A stretch of DNA of 64,000 nucleotides, taken from NCBI RefSeq assembly GCF_007827695.1, contig NZ_VITA01000021.1, forward strand, positions 1 to 64,000, given 5' to 3'. Origin of the DNA: Sinorhizobium medicae. Its GTDB lineage: Bacteria > Pseudomonadota > Alphaproteobacteria > Rhizobiales > Rhizobiaceae. Under the pieces are notes generated by a model. It saw only the letters and a list, made by a program, of their open reading frames with translations, was not told the DNA's origin and did no database searches. This document shows, one piece after another, positions 43,459 to 52,458 of the stretch. Numbering within the stretch: position 1 is the stretch's first letter; each line of letters begins with the position of its first letter. The position numbers and the translations under genes are program-made.

Positions 43459-44472
43459 TTACTTCTCCGGAAAGATCTGCTTCCAGTCCGCCTTCATGTC
43501 GACCACGGTCCATTTGTTCAGCGCCGCCGCATCCAGCGCCTTGTCAAGGCGGCCGAATTCGGTGGCTCGGTCGTAGGCGTATTCGCGCTCTGCATCCGTG
43601 TGGTGGATGAGCATACCGAAACGGGCCGTCCCACCCGTCATTGTCGTCCATTGCAGCATTTCCAGATCACCGTCGGAATTGCCGAATGCGGCGATCGGTC
43701 GGCGGCCAATATGCGCATTGATCCCCACAGGTTTGCCTGCCTTGTCATCGATGAAGTCGACTTGCGGCAGGCGGAATAGGGTGGGCGTTCCGTCACGCAT
43801 CTCGAACTGCGTCTTGATCGACGAGCCGACGACCTGTTCGGGTGGAATGCCGTAGACCTTTTCGGCCCAGGGCCGCACAAACTCGATGCCACCGCCGGAA
43901 ACGATGAAGGTCTTGAAGCCATTGGCGCGCAGATAGGCGAGCAGTTCAAGCATCGGCTGGTAGACGAGCTCGGTGTAGGGTTTCTTAAACTTCGGGTCGC
44001 GCGCAGTGGCGATCCATTCGGAAACGATCTTCTGGAACTCGTCACTAGTCATCCCGGCGTGGGTCGCCATGATGAGCTCCACGAGCCCCTTTTCGCCGGC
44101 TGCTGCGAGCGCCTTCATGTCACTTTCGAGTACCGCCTTGAAGGGCTGCGTGTCCTTCCACTCCGGATGAGACGGTGCCTCGGCCTTCACACGGTCGAGC
44201 GCGAAGGCGAGCTGAACGTACATCGGATGCTCTACCCACAACGTACCGTCGTTGTCGAAGACGGCGATGCGCTCCGATTCCGGAACGAAGTCGGGCGAAC
44301 CCTCCTTGGTGACCTTTTCGACGAAAGAGACGATAGCCGCTTTTGGGGCAGTGTCATTCCACGAAGGAAGCGGGTCGGTTTGGGCAAGCGCTGAAACGGC
44401 AAAGATAAGGCCCGCTGCAACTGCCAGCGCCGCGTCACGGACCAATTTAAGGGAATTACGAATGGCGAACAT
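43459..44472 (-). CDS. Exported HAD-superfamily phosphatase
   Basis: A 337-residue HAD hydrolase with a signal peptide (LAVAAGLIFAVSALAQ). Motif I is VFDNDGTLW with nucleophile Asp73 and acid/base Asp75; FIVSGGGIEFVRPWAEKVYG covers motif II; IAAFGNSDGDLEML is motif IV. The fold resembles phosphoserine phosphatase-like periplasmic phosphatases found beside sulfatases. GGAG precedes the ATG. It lies 42 bases upstream of the octaheme gene and 88 downstream of the sulfatase, so an operon is likely. The substrate is unknown. Confidence 0.85.
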   Translation of the reverse strand: MFAIRNSLKLVRDAALAVAAGLIFAVSALAQTDPLPSWNDTAPKAAIVSFVEKVTKEGSPDFVPESERIAVFDNDGTLWVEHPMYVQLAFALDRVKAEAPSHPEWKDTQPFKAVLESDMKALAAAGEKGLVELIMATHAGMTSDEFQKIVSEWIATARDPKFKKPYTELVYQPMLELLAYLRANGFKTFIVSGGGIEFVRPWAEKVYGIPPEQVVGSSIKTQFEMRDGTPTLFRLPQVDFIDDKAGKPVGINAHIGRRPIAAFGNSDGDLEMLQWTTMTGGTARFGMLIHHTDAEREYAYDRATEFGRLDKALDAAALNKWTVVDMKADWKQIFPEK

Positions 44473-44560
44473 TGGGCGTTCTCCAGAGAGTTGGGGTGCG
44501 GAGGTTTGATGGTCAAGCTGGCGGCGGCCTCCGGTGTGATCCGTGGCCGCCGCATGAAGG

Positions 44561-46228
44561 TCAGTTGCCGGTCGGGAGAGATATACTGACGCCCTCCTTC
44601 GCCAGCGAGTCCCGGACCCACTGGAAGCGTTCGTAATCCGAAAGCGTAATGGGACCGTTGTAGGTCAGGCTCTGCGGCTTCCGCGGTGGATACTGCACGT
44701 ATGTGGCCATGATCTTCTTCAGCTCCTCGCCCATCACCACGCCCATCCAGGTCCGCTCCGTGAAGTTGTTCATGAAAATGTCGTAGCGTTCCTGCGGGTC
44801 TTGCCACAAATCAAACACCTGGGGCACCGTGGCGACATACTTCTCCGCGCCCTTCCAGCCGAGATTCGTGTCCACGGCCAGCCCACCAGTCGAGGCCCCG
44901 TCATCGCCGCGGATGTTGAACGCGAACTTGTAGTTGTTGACTCGAATGGCACCCGGTGAGAGCTCGTTCTCGGTAAAGTAGAACCACGATTCGCGGGCCG
45001 ACTTTCCCGTGCCGAGCAGGATCGGCGACATGTCGTAGCTGTCGAAGACGATGGGCTTGTCTTCGCGGTCCTTGTCCGGCAGCGGCACCGCGCCGACTGC
45101 GGCGAATGTCGCCATCAGATCGAGGCCGCCAACGATGTCATGGTTTTTCGAACGCGCTTTGATCTTTCCAGGCCACTTGGCAATGGCGGGAACGCGATTG
45201 CCGCCCTCGCGCAAAGTGCCCTTGGTGCCGCGAAAGGGCGTGTACCCTGCATCCGGATAGACGTCCTGCCAAGCCCCGTTGTCTGTCGTGTAGAAGACGA
45301 GGGTGTTCTTGTCCATGCCGGTTTCACGCAGCTTATCCAGGATCCTACCGATGCGCGTGTCGAGTTCCACGACGGAGTCGGCGTATTTGGACTTAGAAAG
45401 CGACTTGTGCTGAAATTCGGGGGCCGGAAGGTTGGGCTGGTGCACTTTCATGAAGTTTACGTTGATGAAGAATGGTTGGTCCGGCTTCTTGGCCGCGGAA
45501 TCCAGGAATTCTATTGCCGCTTTCTCGACGTACCCATCGAAGAACGGGATGCCGACAACGCCTTCCTTGCCGTCGATCACGGGCGTATCGACGTATTGGC
45601 CGTTGATCTTAAAGTCTTCCTTGACCTCGCCACCGGCTTTGCCGGAAAGCGAGCCCTTGGTCACCTTCTGGAACATGGCCCTAAGTTCAGGATCCATGTC
45701 GGGGAACCAGGTCGGATCGGCATAGGTGTAGGCGTTGAGGTGATAGAGGCCAACATGTTTCATTTCGTCATAGCCCTGCGCGATCGGCAGTGCATAATCT
45801 GCCTCGCCAAGGTGCCACTTGCCGGTGAAATAGGTCTGATAGCCGCCTCGCTTCAAAACCGACGCCAGCGTCCATTCGGCTGCCGGCAACCCACCGCCTT
45901 GGCCCTGGAAGGCAACCGTCGTCATGCCGCTGCGGTTTGGAATGCGTCCGGTCTGCATCGCGGCGCGGCCCGGCGTGCAACTCGGCTGAGCGTAGAAGGA
46001 AAAAAAGGTCATGCCTTCGTCCGCCAGCCTGTCGATATTCGGGGTCGGCATGCCACGACCTTCGCCGCCGCCATAGGGCCCGAGATCTCCATAACCGGTG
46101 TCGTCGGATACGATAAAGAGAATGTTGGGCTTCGGTTGCGCCTCCTGGGCATTAAGGCTGGATGCGGTACACCAAAGAACGGTTGAAGCAGCAAACGCTC
46201 CAACGCCGCGCATGATCCTGCGATTCAT
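44561..46228 (-). CDS. Arylsulfatase (type I, Cys-type)
   Basis: A 555-residue exported sulfatase that cleaves sulfate esters. The signal peptide ends near SSLNAQEA. NILFIVSDDTGYGDLGPYGG supplies metal-binding Asp residues; SCTPGRAAMQTGR is the formylglycine motif C-x-P-x-R with Cys84, which needs a formylglycine-generating enzyme; FTGKWHLGE and VFYTTDNGAW add further active-site residues. The ATG at 46228 is chosen because GGAGGAC lies upstream and the signal peptide then starts MNRRIMRG. It begins the leftward group, so sulfate scavenging and periplasmic phosphatase activity may be linked. Confidence 0.9.
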   Translation of the reverse strand: MNRRIMRGVGAFAASTVLWCTASSLNAQEAQPKPNILFIVSDDTGYGDLGPYGGGEGRGMPTPNIDRLADEGMTFFSFYAQPSCTPGRAAMQTGRIPNRSGMTTVAFQGQGGGLPAAEWTLASVLKRGGYQTYFTGKWHLGEADYALPIAQGYDEMKHVGLYHLNAYTYADPTWFPDMDPELRAMFQKVTKGSLSGKAGGEVKEDFKINGQYVDTPVIDGKEGVVGIPFFDGYVEKAAIEFLDSAAKKPDQPFFINVNFMKVHQPNLPAPEFQHKSLSKSKYADSVVELDTRIGRILDKLRETGMDKNTLVFYTTDNGAWQDVYPDAGYTPFRGTKGTLREGGNRVPAIAKWPGKIKARSKNHDIVGGLDLMATFAAVGAVPLPDKDREDKPIVFDSYDMSPILLGTGKSARESWFYFTENELSPGAIRVNNYKFAFNIRGDDGASTGGLAVDTNLGWKGAEKYVATVPQVFDLWQDPQERYDIFMNNFTERTWMGVVMGEELKKIMATYVQYPPRKPQSLTYNGPITLSDYERFQWVRDSLAKEGVSISLPTGN

Positions 46229-46820
46229 TACGAGTCCTCCGTTGAGATCTCCGGTTGAACGGTGATTCACCCAGGCGCACGCGGAATTTAACAAGCGCCG
46301 CCGGTCGCGTATTCAAATTGAAATCAATCGAAACAACTGGAGTAACTTGAAAATCCGGACGCCTTCGATCGGGGGCGGCATCCGACCAGAGTGTCCGCCG
46401 CGGGTTGCGGACGACACTCATGGAAAGCGTCACTCTACCTCACGGCGAGTTGCTGCGATATTGTACCTTGGGGCAACTATTTCAGATTTTGGTCTTCTCG
46501 AACCGCTGTAAGGGCGCGGCCGCTATGTTCGGTTTGCTGGCTGAAACGGCGTCGGTCGCGGACAGACTATGCTCGTCGACCCAGCGGCCGTTCAAATCCA
46601 ACAATAGCTACGTCGGACAGCCCGCTTCACCAAAGGACGATAGCCAGCCCCTGATGTTTGGTCATGCCGAGGTCATGATCAGGGGCTGGTCATGCTTTTC
46701 GGATTGGCTCCAGAAAGGCGTCAATTGGCAAGTCCGCCGCGCATAAAGGCTGCCGTTGAAGTCGATGCGAGCGTGCGCAGGAGCGTCGAGCGCCTGGCGA
46801 CACTCGCCGCCGCCACAATC
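46229..46820. other. About 590 bases without a recognised gene
   Basis: The region holds the upstream sequence of the sulfatase gene and the decayed end of the cyclase remnant. Short plus-strand frames (for example from 46405) show no motifs. Promoter sequences were not identified with confidence. Confidence 0.4.
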
Positions 46821-47331
46821 CTACCGATGCAGTCCGAAGCAGCGCTGTCGGGCCCATCCGGTTGGATCGTAAATTTGCTTGGCTTTCTCGAGCATGTCGA
46901 TACCCAGCCGCAGAAGTGCTGCGGCGTGATCCTGCCTTGCAACGGGCACCCCGCTGACCACCATATAGTTGCTCCCGGGGGCGTCTTAATCTTCTCTAAC
47001 CCATGGCGCTCCACAAGACGATCGGATGCCGTGAAAACCTCGTTCAAGAATCTCACGAGATCAGCTGGTCTCGCCGGCTGCTGCCGTGAAGCCGGCCATG
47101 CCTGCAAAAAGGACTGAAGCCTCGTCGTGCCGGTCTGCACTCACCTTCTCTGTTTGCGAATTCAGCCGGTCGGCGACAGCTCGTGGGAGAATGTTGCACA
47201 GCAGGACTCCGGTCGTTCATACTCAAACTCGGCAAAGCTTCGGCTTTTTCGGTTTCGCCGATGGCGTAGAGCACGATCGCTACAATGATAACGGCCGCCG
47301 CGCTCACCGACCCTATTAAGCCACCGATCAT
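46821..47331 (-). pseudogene. Adenylate/guanylate cyclase remnant
   Basis: A minus-strand start gives MIGGLIGSVSAAAVIIVAIVLYAIGE, a membrane segment. In other frames the class III cyclase core follows: ASVLFAGMAGFTAAAGE, DLVRFLNEVFTASDRLVERHGLEKIKT, YMVVSGVPVARQDHAAALLRLGIDMLEKAKQIYDPTG, to a TAG at 46821. The first metal-binding Asp (FADMVGFT in active enzymes) is Gly here. At least two frameshifts and a 5' boundary at an insertion element show a dead gene. Confidence 0.75.
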
Positions 47332-47351
47332 ACCGTTCCACTAAGCAAATT

Positions 47352-47366
47352 GCCGTCGTTTGGAGC
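47352..47366 (+). repeat. 15-bp direct repeat, left copy
   Basis: GCCGTCGTTTGGAGC directly abuts the left inverted repeat of the IS3-type element and is repeated exactly at its right end (48222-48236). It is much longer than the 3-5 bp duplications normal for this IS family. Confidence 0.7.
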
Positions 47367-47412
47367 TGAATTAGCCCCCGAAAGGCCCGGACATGCTCCC
47401 CCACTTAGCTAA

Positions 47413-47829
47413 GTGGGTAGGAGTAATGTTGGTAATATGACTAGCAGCAATTTTAAGATGGAAGTCCTCTCCGGGCCGGAACGTCGGCGGCGCTGGAGCA
47501 CGGCAGAGAAGCTGGCGATCATCCACGAGACCTATGAGGCGGACGCGACGGTGAGCATCGTCGCGCGTCGGCACGGCATCCAGCCGAACCAGTTGTTCGC
47601 CTGGCGCAAGCTGGCGTCCCAAGGGGCACTGACGGCGACGGCCGCCGAAGAGGAGGTCGTTCCGGCTTCCGAATACCGGGCGCTCCAGGCCCAGGTGAAG
47701 GAGTTGCAACGCCTGTTGGGCAAGAAGACGATGGAGAGCGAAATCCTGAAGGAAGCCCTCGAAATCGCCGGTGGCCCAAAAAAACATCTGTTGCGCTCGC
47801 TCTCTCTTCCGAGGGGGATTTTGGAATGA
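47413..47829 (+). CDS. IS3-family transposase OrfA
   Basis: A 138-residue DNA-binding subunit of an IS3-type transposase: GPERRRRWSTAEKLAIIHETYEADATVSIVARRHGIQPNQLFAWRKL is the helix-turn-helix and ALQAQVKELQRLLGKKTMESEILKEAL is the leucine zipper. The stop overlaps the start of orfB, the usual arrangement for programmed frameshifting between the two. It seems intact while its partner is not, so it might act only as a repressor or target-binding protein. Confidence 0.87.
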   Translation: MGRSNVGNMTSSNFKMEVLSGPERRRRWSTAEKLAIIHETYEADATVSIVARRHGIQPNQLFAWRKLASQGALTATAAEEEVVPASEYRALQAQVKELQRLLGKKTMESEILKEALEIAGGPKKHLLRSLSLPRGILE

Positions 47830-48192
47830 AGACCGTCTGCGAAACTCTAGGTGTCGCCCGCTCGAATATCGCTGCGCGTGCCACAGGCTCCCTTTCCAGA
47901 GCCAGAGGACGCCCACCACTCCCGGATCGGGAACTGGTGGAGAATATCAAGGCCATCATCGCCGACATGCCCACCTACGGCTATCGGCGTGTCCATGCCA
48001 TCCAACGGCATGGCCGAGGCCTTCGTCAAAACCTTCAAGCGCGATTACGTCGCGGTGAACCCCACCCCGGATGCCGAAACCGTCATGGCGCAACTGCCGT
48101 TCTGGTTCGAGCATTACAATAATCTTCACCCGCACAGCGCCTTAGGATATCAATCGCCGCGCGAGTTCATCAGCTCGCAATCTCAAACCTGA
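47826..48192 (+). pseudogene. IS3-family transposase OrfB, internally deleted
   Basis: The N terminus ([22 protein letters not shown] to [13 protein letters not shown]) is joined at about 48000 to the C terminus in another frame ([26 protein letters not shown] to [15 protein letters not shown]). The integrase core with two of the three DDE residues is missing; [11 protein letters not shown] carries the final Glu. The junction lies in an inverted repeat, CCATGCC/GGCATGG, which may have promoted the deletion. Confidence 0.85.
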
Positions 48193-48221
48193 GCATGTCC
48201 GGTCTTTTGGGGGCAACTCCA

Positions 48222-48236
48222 GCCGTCGTTTGGAGC
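48222..48236 (+). repeat. 15-bp direct repeat, right copy
   Basis: Exact copy of GCCGTCGTTTGGAGC found at 47352. It also lies at the upstream edge of a second IS3-type orfA remnant, which suggests that the first element sits at the end of an older element. Confidence 0.7.
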
Positions 48237-48249
48237 AAAAAAATCTCTA

Positions 48250-48554
48250 TCCAGCGACTATCGACGCATCGAGGTGATCACGGGAAGTGTCCGCCGGCGG
48301 TGGACCGAGAAAAGCTGCAGATCATCGAGCGGAGTTTCGAAGCTGGCGAGACGGTGTCCTCGACCGCTCGCCGTCACGGTGTTACGCCCAATCTCCTTTA
48401 TCGATGGCGCAGGTTCTTGAGCACGGGAGGCGCTGCTGCCGTGGATTCAGACGAGCCGATCGTCGGCAATTCGCAAGTGATGAAGCTGGAAGGCCGCGTG
48501 CGCGAACTGGAGCGCATGCTCGGCCGCAAGACGGAGCAGCGAGACGCGTTCTGA
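48250..48554 (+). pseudogene. Second IS3-family OrfA remnant
   Basis: Read across one frameshift near 48307, this encodes SSDYRRIEVITGSVRRRWT then EKLQIIERSFEAGETVSSTARRHGVTPNLLYRWRRFL and RVRELERMLGRKTEQ, an OrfA of another IS3 group. It stops just after the zipper and no orfB follows, so it is a truncated older insertion. Confidence 0.75.
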
Positions 48555-48785
48555 GCGGGGGGTCGAAAGCGTGACACTAGCAATTGTAGACACCCGCAGC
48601 ACAGCGCCGGGTCGTTCGTCGAGCGACACCGGCCACACTAACTGGGGTCAGCGGACGACCAACCTTGGCAACGGCAGAAGAGACGAAGCTGGGGATCGAA
48701 ACAATTGACTGGTCCCGCGCAAGATCGCCGATGCAAAGTCCTGCCGCCCAGGTGAGAGAGATGATTATCGTGCGTTTACAAAAGG

Positions 48786-50048
48786 TCATTTCCCCTGTCC
48801 TCCCACAAAATTCTCCGGCAATTCGCCTAGGCTACCCTTCAGATCGTTCACATCGATCTTTTCGGCATTCGTCGAGTTCTTGAAGCTAAAATCACCCGGC
48901 ATAACCCCATCCCCAGACTTCCAATTCCTGATCTGGACGCTGTATTCCGGTCCACCCTTGACCAATCTGGAAGTAATGACCAAGCGGCAGGGGTGAGGTT
49001 GTGCTCCTTGGGCGACCCAGATCTGGAAATCCACATCGTCCTTGCGGAAGGCGAGCGAATCACACTCGGCACCATTGATGACGCCGCTCCCCAGGTCTTT
49101 CGAATCGTAAACACCCTGGACCAGCTCGTCATATGCATTGGTCAACAACAAGTCGGCGGCAGGCAAGGGCAATCCATACTTGTCCTTCAACTCGTCTACA
49201 AGATGATCGACCGTGCCGGGGATTTCGACTTGTGTGTACTTATTGACGTTCTTTCCGAGAAGAGTGAGCGTCTTACCATCGAAAAGGGACTCAACATCGA
49301 CAAAGCCGCCGGAACGGGTCGTGTGCACCTTGTCCGGCCGGCTAAGGCTCACAGTCCCTGAACTCGCCAGCCCGAGTTTTTGATCACTGTTGGTGACAAC
49401 CTGTAGATTGGCATCGTACTCGAACGATATCGCCTTCTGGGCTGCTAGATAATCGGACATGGCCTTGAGCAGCTTCTTGGCTTCGGCCGAGTCGGTGAAC
49501 CTCATGAGCTCAACCCGCCGGTTGAGAGCTCTTCCTTCATCCGTCTCATTGCTGGCGATCGGCCGGTTTTGCCCAGCGCCCGCCGCCAATAACTTGCCGC
49601 CATCGATCCCTCGTTCGACCAGCGCCGCCTTGATCGTGTCGGCACGCTCAAGTGAAAGACGTTCGTTGCTTTCGGCACTGCCGCTTGCGTCGGTGTGGCC
49701 GACAATTCTCAAGCCCCAATCAGGGAAGTTCTTGAGCGCGGTCGCTATATCGTCGAGAAGCGGCTTCGCACTTGGTTGTAATGTTGACTGGCCGGTGTCG
49801 AAGCTCAGGCCATGGACATCGTACTGCTCCCTGGTCTGCAAGGCCTGCTGCATGGATTCCTTGCTGTACCGATTGACCGGGTCTGTCATACTTTGCGACC
49901 AAGACGGGGTATTTGTGCCTGCCAAAAGGGCGCCCGCCATGAGCAGTTTTCGAACAACGCCCCCATGTAGCGATGCATTTCGACCAATCTTTCGCCAGCG
50001 CAGGTCGTATTTTTTGTCTCCGAGCACCGCAATTTGTGTGTTTGACAT
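48786..50048 (-). CDS. OmpA-domain protein fused to DUF2092
   Basis: A 420-residue envelope protein. A hydrophobic stretch (VRKLLMAGALLAGTNTPSWSQ) near residue 33 may be a signal peptide or anchor. Residues 80-185 form an OmpA-like peptidoglycan-binding domain: HTDASGSAESNERLSLERADTIKAALVERG and NRRVELMRF. The C-terminal 230 residues match DUF2092, a periplasmic domain of unknown role (FEYDANLQVVTNSDQKLGLASSGTVSLSRPDK). It is flanked by insertion remnants but looks intact. Confidence 0.82.
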   Translation of the reverse strand: MSNTQIAVLGDKKYDLRWRKIGRNASLHGGVVRKLLMAGALLAGTNTPSWSQSMTDPVNRYSKESMQQALQTREQYDVHGLSFDTGQSTLQPSAKPLLDDIATALKNFPDWGLRIVGHTDASGSAESNERLSLERADTIKAALVERGIDGGKLLAAGAGQNRPIASNETDEGRALNRRVELMRFTDSAEAKKLLKAMSDYLAAQKAISFEYDANLQVVTNSDQKLGLASSGTVSLSRPDKVHTTRSGGFVDVESLFDGKTLTLLGKNVNKYTQVEIPGTVDHLVDELKDKYGLPLPAADLLLTNAYDELVQGVYDSKDLGSGVINGAECDSLAFRKDDVDFQIWVAQGAQPHPCRLVITSRLVKGGPEYSVQIRNWKSGDGVMPGDFSFKNSTNAEKIDVNDLKGSLGELPENFVGGQGK

Positions 50049-50434
50049 CGGCTAAATCCTTCTCACGACTTGTGAATCTGGCTAGCGAGCACTGGTTTAT
50101 TTATGATTCAAAAAACGACACTAGGGAGGGGAAGTAATTTTAGCAGGCGTGGGGCAAGAAGTGTAGTACAAAATTCAAGTCGGTGGGGTTCGCGCGGTGT
50201 GAACCGCGCCAGGTTGCCCGGAACTTTCTCATCGTTCTCCGCCTCGTTGGGGCGAACGAGACCAAGATAGTAAACGCAGCTGCTGGGGACCTGAAACATG
50301 TAATGGTTTTTTTCGGGGGCCACCGCTGAGGGATGTCCCCTATGGATATTATGTCCGACTCGTAGCAAAGCGCAATTCGGCCTCGCCACAGGATGCCATC
50401 TCACTCTCAGGCCGGTTGTGGTAATCTTTTCCAT
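50049..50434. other. No gene recognised
   Basis: The stretch holds the upstream region of the OmpA gene and no clear coding sequence. Minus-strand frames lack motifs. Confidence 0.4.
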
Positions 50435-50755
50435 GCGAACGGCTCCTTACTATTTTATGGTGAGGGGCATCACCACGATAGGCACTATTGATGTGCCCTG
50501 AGCAGCTCCGGTCCAGCTCTTCCATACATTGCACGTTTGACTATGTTCAGACGGCTGATGGGCCTTCCGTTTGGCCGTTGCTCCACTGCAGTCCGATGGC
50601 GTTGTAGACGGCGTCAAGATTGCTGTGCAGGACGCGTGCGAACCGCTCCTGCGCATCAAAGCGAACTCAGGCGAGCCCTGTTCCAGGGCATCGACCTTTC
50701 TCGCCTGACTGATCGCGGCCGTCGTTGCCAGTGCAGCGTGGTTGATCAACATTCC
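50435..50755 (-). pseudogene. ISL3-family transposase, C-terminal remnant
   Basis: In shifting minus-strand frames the sequence reads FARVLHSNLDAVYNAIGLQWSNGQTEGP, then ISRLNIVKRAMYGRAGPELLRAH, the ending of ISL3-type transposases (WSNGQ.EG...RLK..KR.MYGRA...LLR.R). Two or more frameshifts are present and the N-terminal part is missing. Confidence 0.65.
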
Positions 50756-51012
50756 GACCCATATCGATCCCTGGCATTTCAGCGGATCGCCGTGAATCGC
50801 TTGCTTGCCTTCTACGAAACGGCTCTCGGTGTCACGAACTGGGGCCGCTGCTGCTATGCTTTTTCGTCGAATGGCGGTAGGCGGGTTAGCAAGGCGAGCC
50901 GCGAATTTTAGCGCCTCGCCTTCGTTCTGCTCTGTTCAAGAACTCGAAATCATTCTTGGGCGCCCTAACTTCGATTCTCGTCTTCAATGTTGAACATCAT
51001 CGAGAGGTGAAC

Positions 51013-52452
51013 GTGGCAGAGCGAAAAAAGCAGACAGTGGTGAGCTCTGGTGTCTCCGGGCTAGACGAAATCATCCGCGGCGGCTTGCCAGCATCAAATC
51101 TCTACATTATCCAAGGCGCACCGGGGTCGGGCAAGACGACCGCGGCGCTTCAATTCCTCCGCGCCGGTGTCGAGCTGGGCGAGCGCTGCATCTATGTCAG
51201 CCTGTCTCAGACCAAGGCCGAGTTGGAGGCGATCGCGCTGTCACACGGCTGGACCCTCGATGGGATCCGCGTGGAGGAACTTTCCGCTTCCGATTCGATA
51301 AACCGGGCCGCCGACCAGACCATCTTTCAAACGACTGAACTCCGTCTCGACGAGACGAGAAAGACGATCGAAAGCGCAATCGAAGAGCATAAGCCGAGCC
51401 GATTGGTTTATGACTCGCTATTGGAAATCCGGCTGATTACTGGAGACTCGCCCCGCTTCCGGCGCGAACTGATCGCCTTTAAAGCATTTCTCGCCCAGCG
51501 CAACATCGTCGCACTGCTGCTCGACACGCAAACATATGAGACGGATCGAACTGGCGAAGAAGTCGATGGTCTCGCCCACGGCGTCATTCGCCTGGACAAG
51601 TCGCTCGAAGAATATGGGGGTGTCCGCCGCCGCATCGAGGTGAGCAAGATGCGTGGCGTTCCTGTTGCCGACGGTTATCACGACATGGCGATCCGCGAGG
51701 GTGAAGGCGTCGTCGTGTTCCCTCGAATCGTACCGGGTGCGGCGGCGAGAACCGTTAAGCCACAGCTGATCAAGTCGGGTGTCGATACTCTCGACGAAAT
51801 GTTCGGCGGCGGTCAGGAATCCGGAACGACGACGCTCGTCATAGGCCAGGCAGGCACAGGCAAGTCGACGATGGCTTCGCTCTATGCGACCGCAGCCCTC
51901 AAGCGCGGCGAAAGTGTCGGGTTGTTCCTTTTCGAGGAGCGCATCGAGACATTCTTCCGACGCTCGGAAGGGCTAGGAATGGCTCTGCGTCAGTTCCATG
52001 AGGATGGTCAGCTGATCATCCGTGACTTCAATCCCAACGAGATCTCGCCGGGAGAGTTCGGCCAGATTGTCCAGCAGGCGGTGAAGAGTGCGAAGGTGAA
52101 GGTCGTCGTAATCGACAGCTTCACCGGTTATTTGAATTCACTGCCACACCGTGAGAAGGCAGTTCGCGACATACAGTCGCTTCTCAAATATCTCGCCCGG
52201 GCCGGGGTGCTCACTATGCTCATCGTCGCTCAGCACGGCCTGCTTGGCCAGGGCGTTGGCATCGACGTCGATGTGAGCTTTCTGGGTGACACCGTGCTTC
52301 TACTGCGAATTGCGGAACACGAGGGCAGGCTCCGGCGCAGTATCACGGTCGTGAAGAAGCGGCATGGCCCGCACGATCTCGACGTACGCGAATTGTTCAT
52401 TCAAAGCTCAGGCGTCACGGTGATCCCGTATAATCCGCTCCCGGAGGCGTAA
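51013..52452 (+). CDS. KaiC-like two-domain RecA-fold ATPase
   Basis: A protein of about 479 residues with two KaiC/RadA modules. The first has GAPGSGKTT and VYDSLLEIRL; the second has GQAGTGKST, FEERIETFFRR and VVVIDSFTGYLNSL. In cyanobacteria KaiC is the clock ATPase; alphaproteobacterial relatives are linked to stress or light signalling. No kaiB was found. GTG at 51013 is preferred over the upstream ATG because AGAGG lies close by and conserved sequence begins AERKKQTVVSSGV. The downstream kinase and receiver form a probable operon. Confidence 0.88.
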   Translation: MAERKKQTVVSSGVSGLDEIIRGGLPASNLYIIQGAPGSGKTTAALQFLRAGVELGERCIYVSLSQTKAELEAIALSHGWTLDGIRVEELSASDSINRAADQTIFQTTELRLDETRKTIESAIEEHKPSRLVYDSLLEIRLITGDSPRFRRELIAFKAFLAQRNIVALLLDTQTYETDRTGEEVDGLAHGVIRLDKSLEEYGGVRRRIEVSKMRGVPVADGYHDMAIREGEGVVVFPRIVPGAAARTVKPQLIKSGVDTLDEMFGGGQESGTTTLVIGQAGTGKSTMASLYATAALKRGESVGLFLFEERIETFFRRSEGLGMALRQFHEDGQLIIRDFNPNEISPGEFGQIVQQAVKSAKVKVVVIDSFTGYLNSLPHREKAVRDIQSLLKYLARAGVLTMLIVAQHGLLGQGVGIDVDVSFLGDTVLLLRIAEHEGRLRRSITVVKKRHGPHDLDVRELFIQSSGVTVIPYNPLPEA

Positions 52453-52458
52453 TCTCTC

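Larger units (their letters stand above)
47367..48221 (+). mobile_element. IS3-family element with internal deletion
   Basis: The left end reads GCCCCCGAAAGGCCCGGACA and continues to TGCTC; the right end, reverse-complemented, reads GCCCCCAAAAGACCGGACA and continues to TGCTC, forming imperfect terminal inverted repeats of about 31 bases. Inside are an intact orfA and an orfB that has lost about its middle two thirds. At 855 bases it is much shorter than the usual 1.2-1.4 kb, so it cannot move by itself. Confidence 0.82.

Noticed and set aside
45140-46186. Plus-strand frame of 348 codons
   Set aside because: It is antisense to the arylsulfatase gene and shows no motif of its own.
50150-50260. 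GGAAC followed by CGTT near 50220, as an EcfG promoter
   Set aside because: The spacings to the available CGTT sequences are 8 and 20 bases, outside the 16-17 expected.
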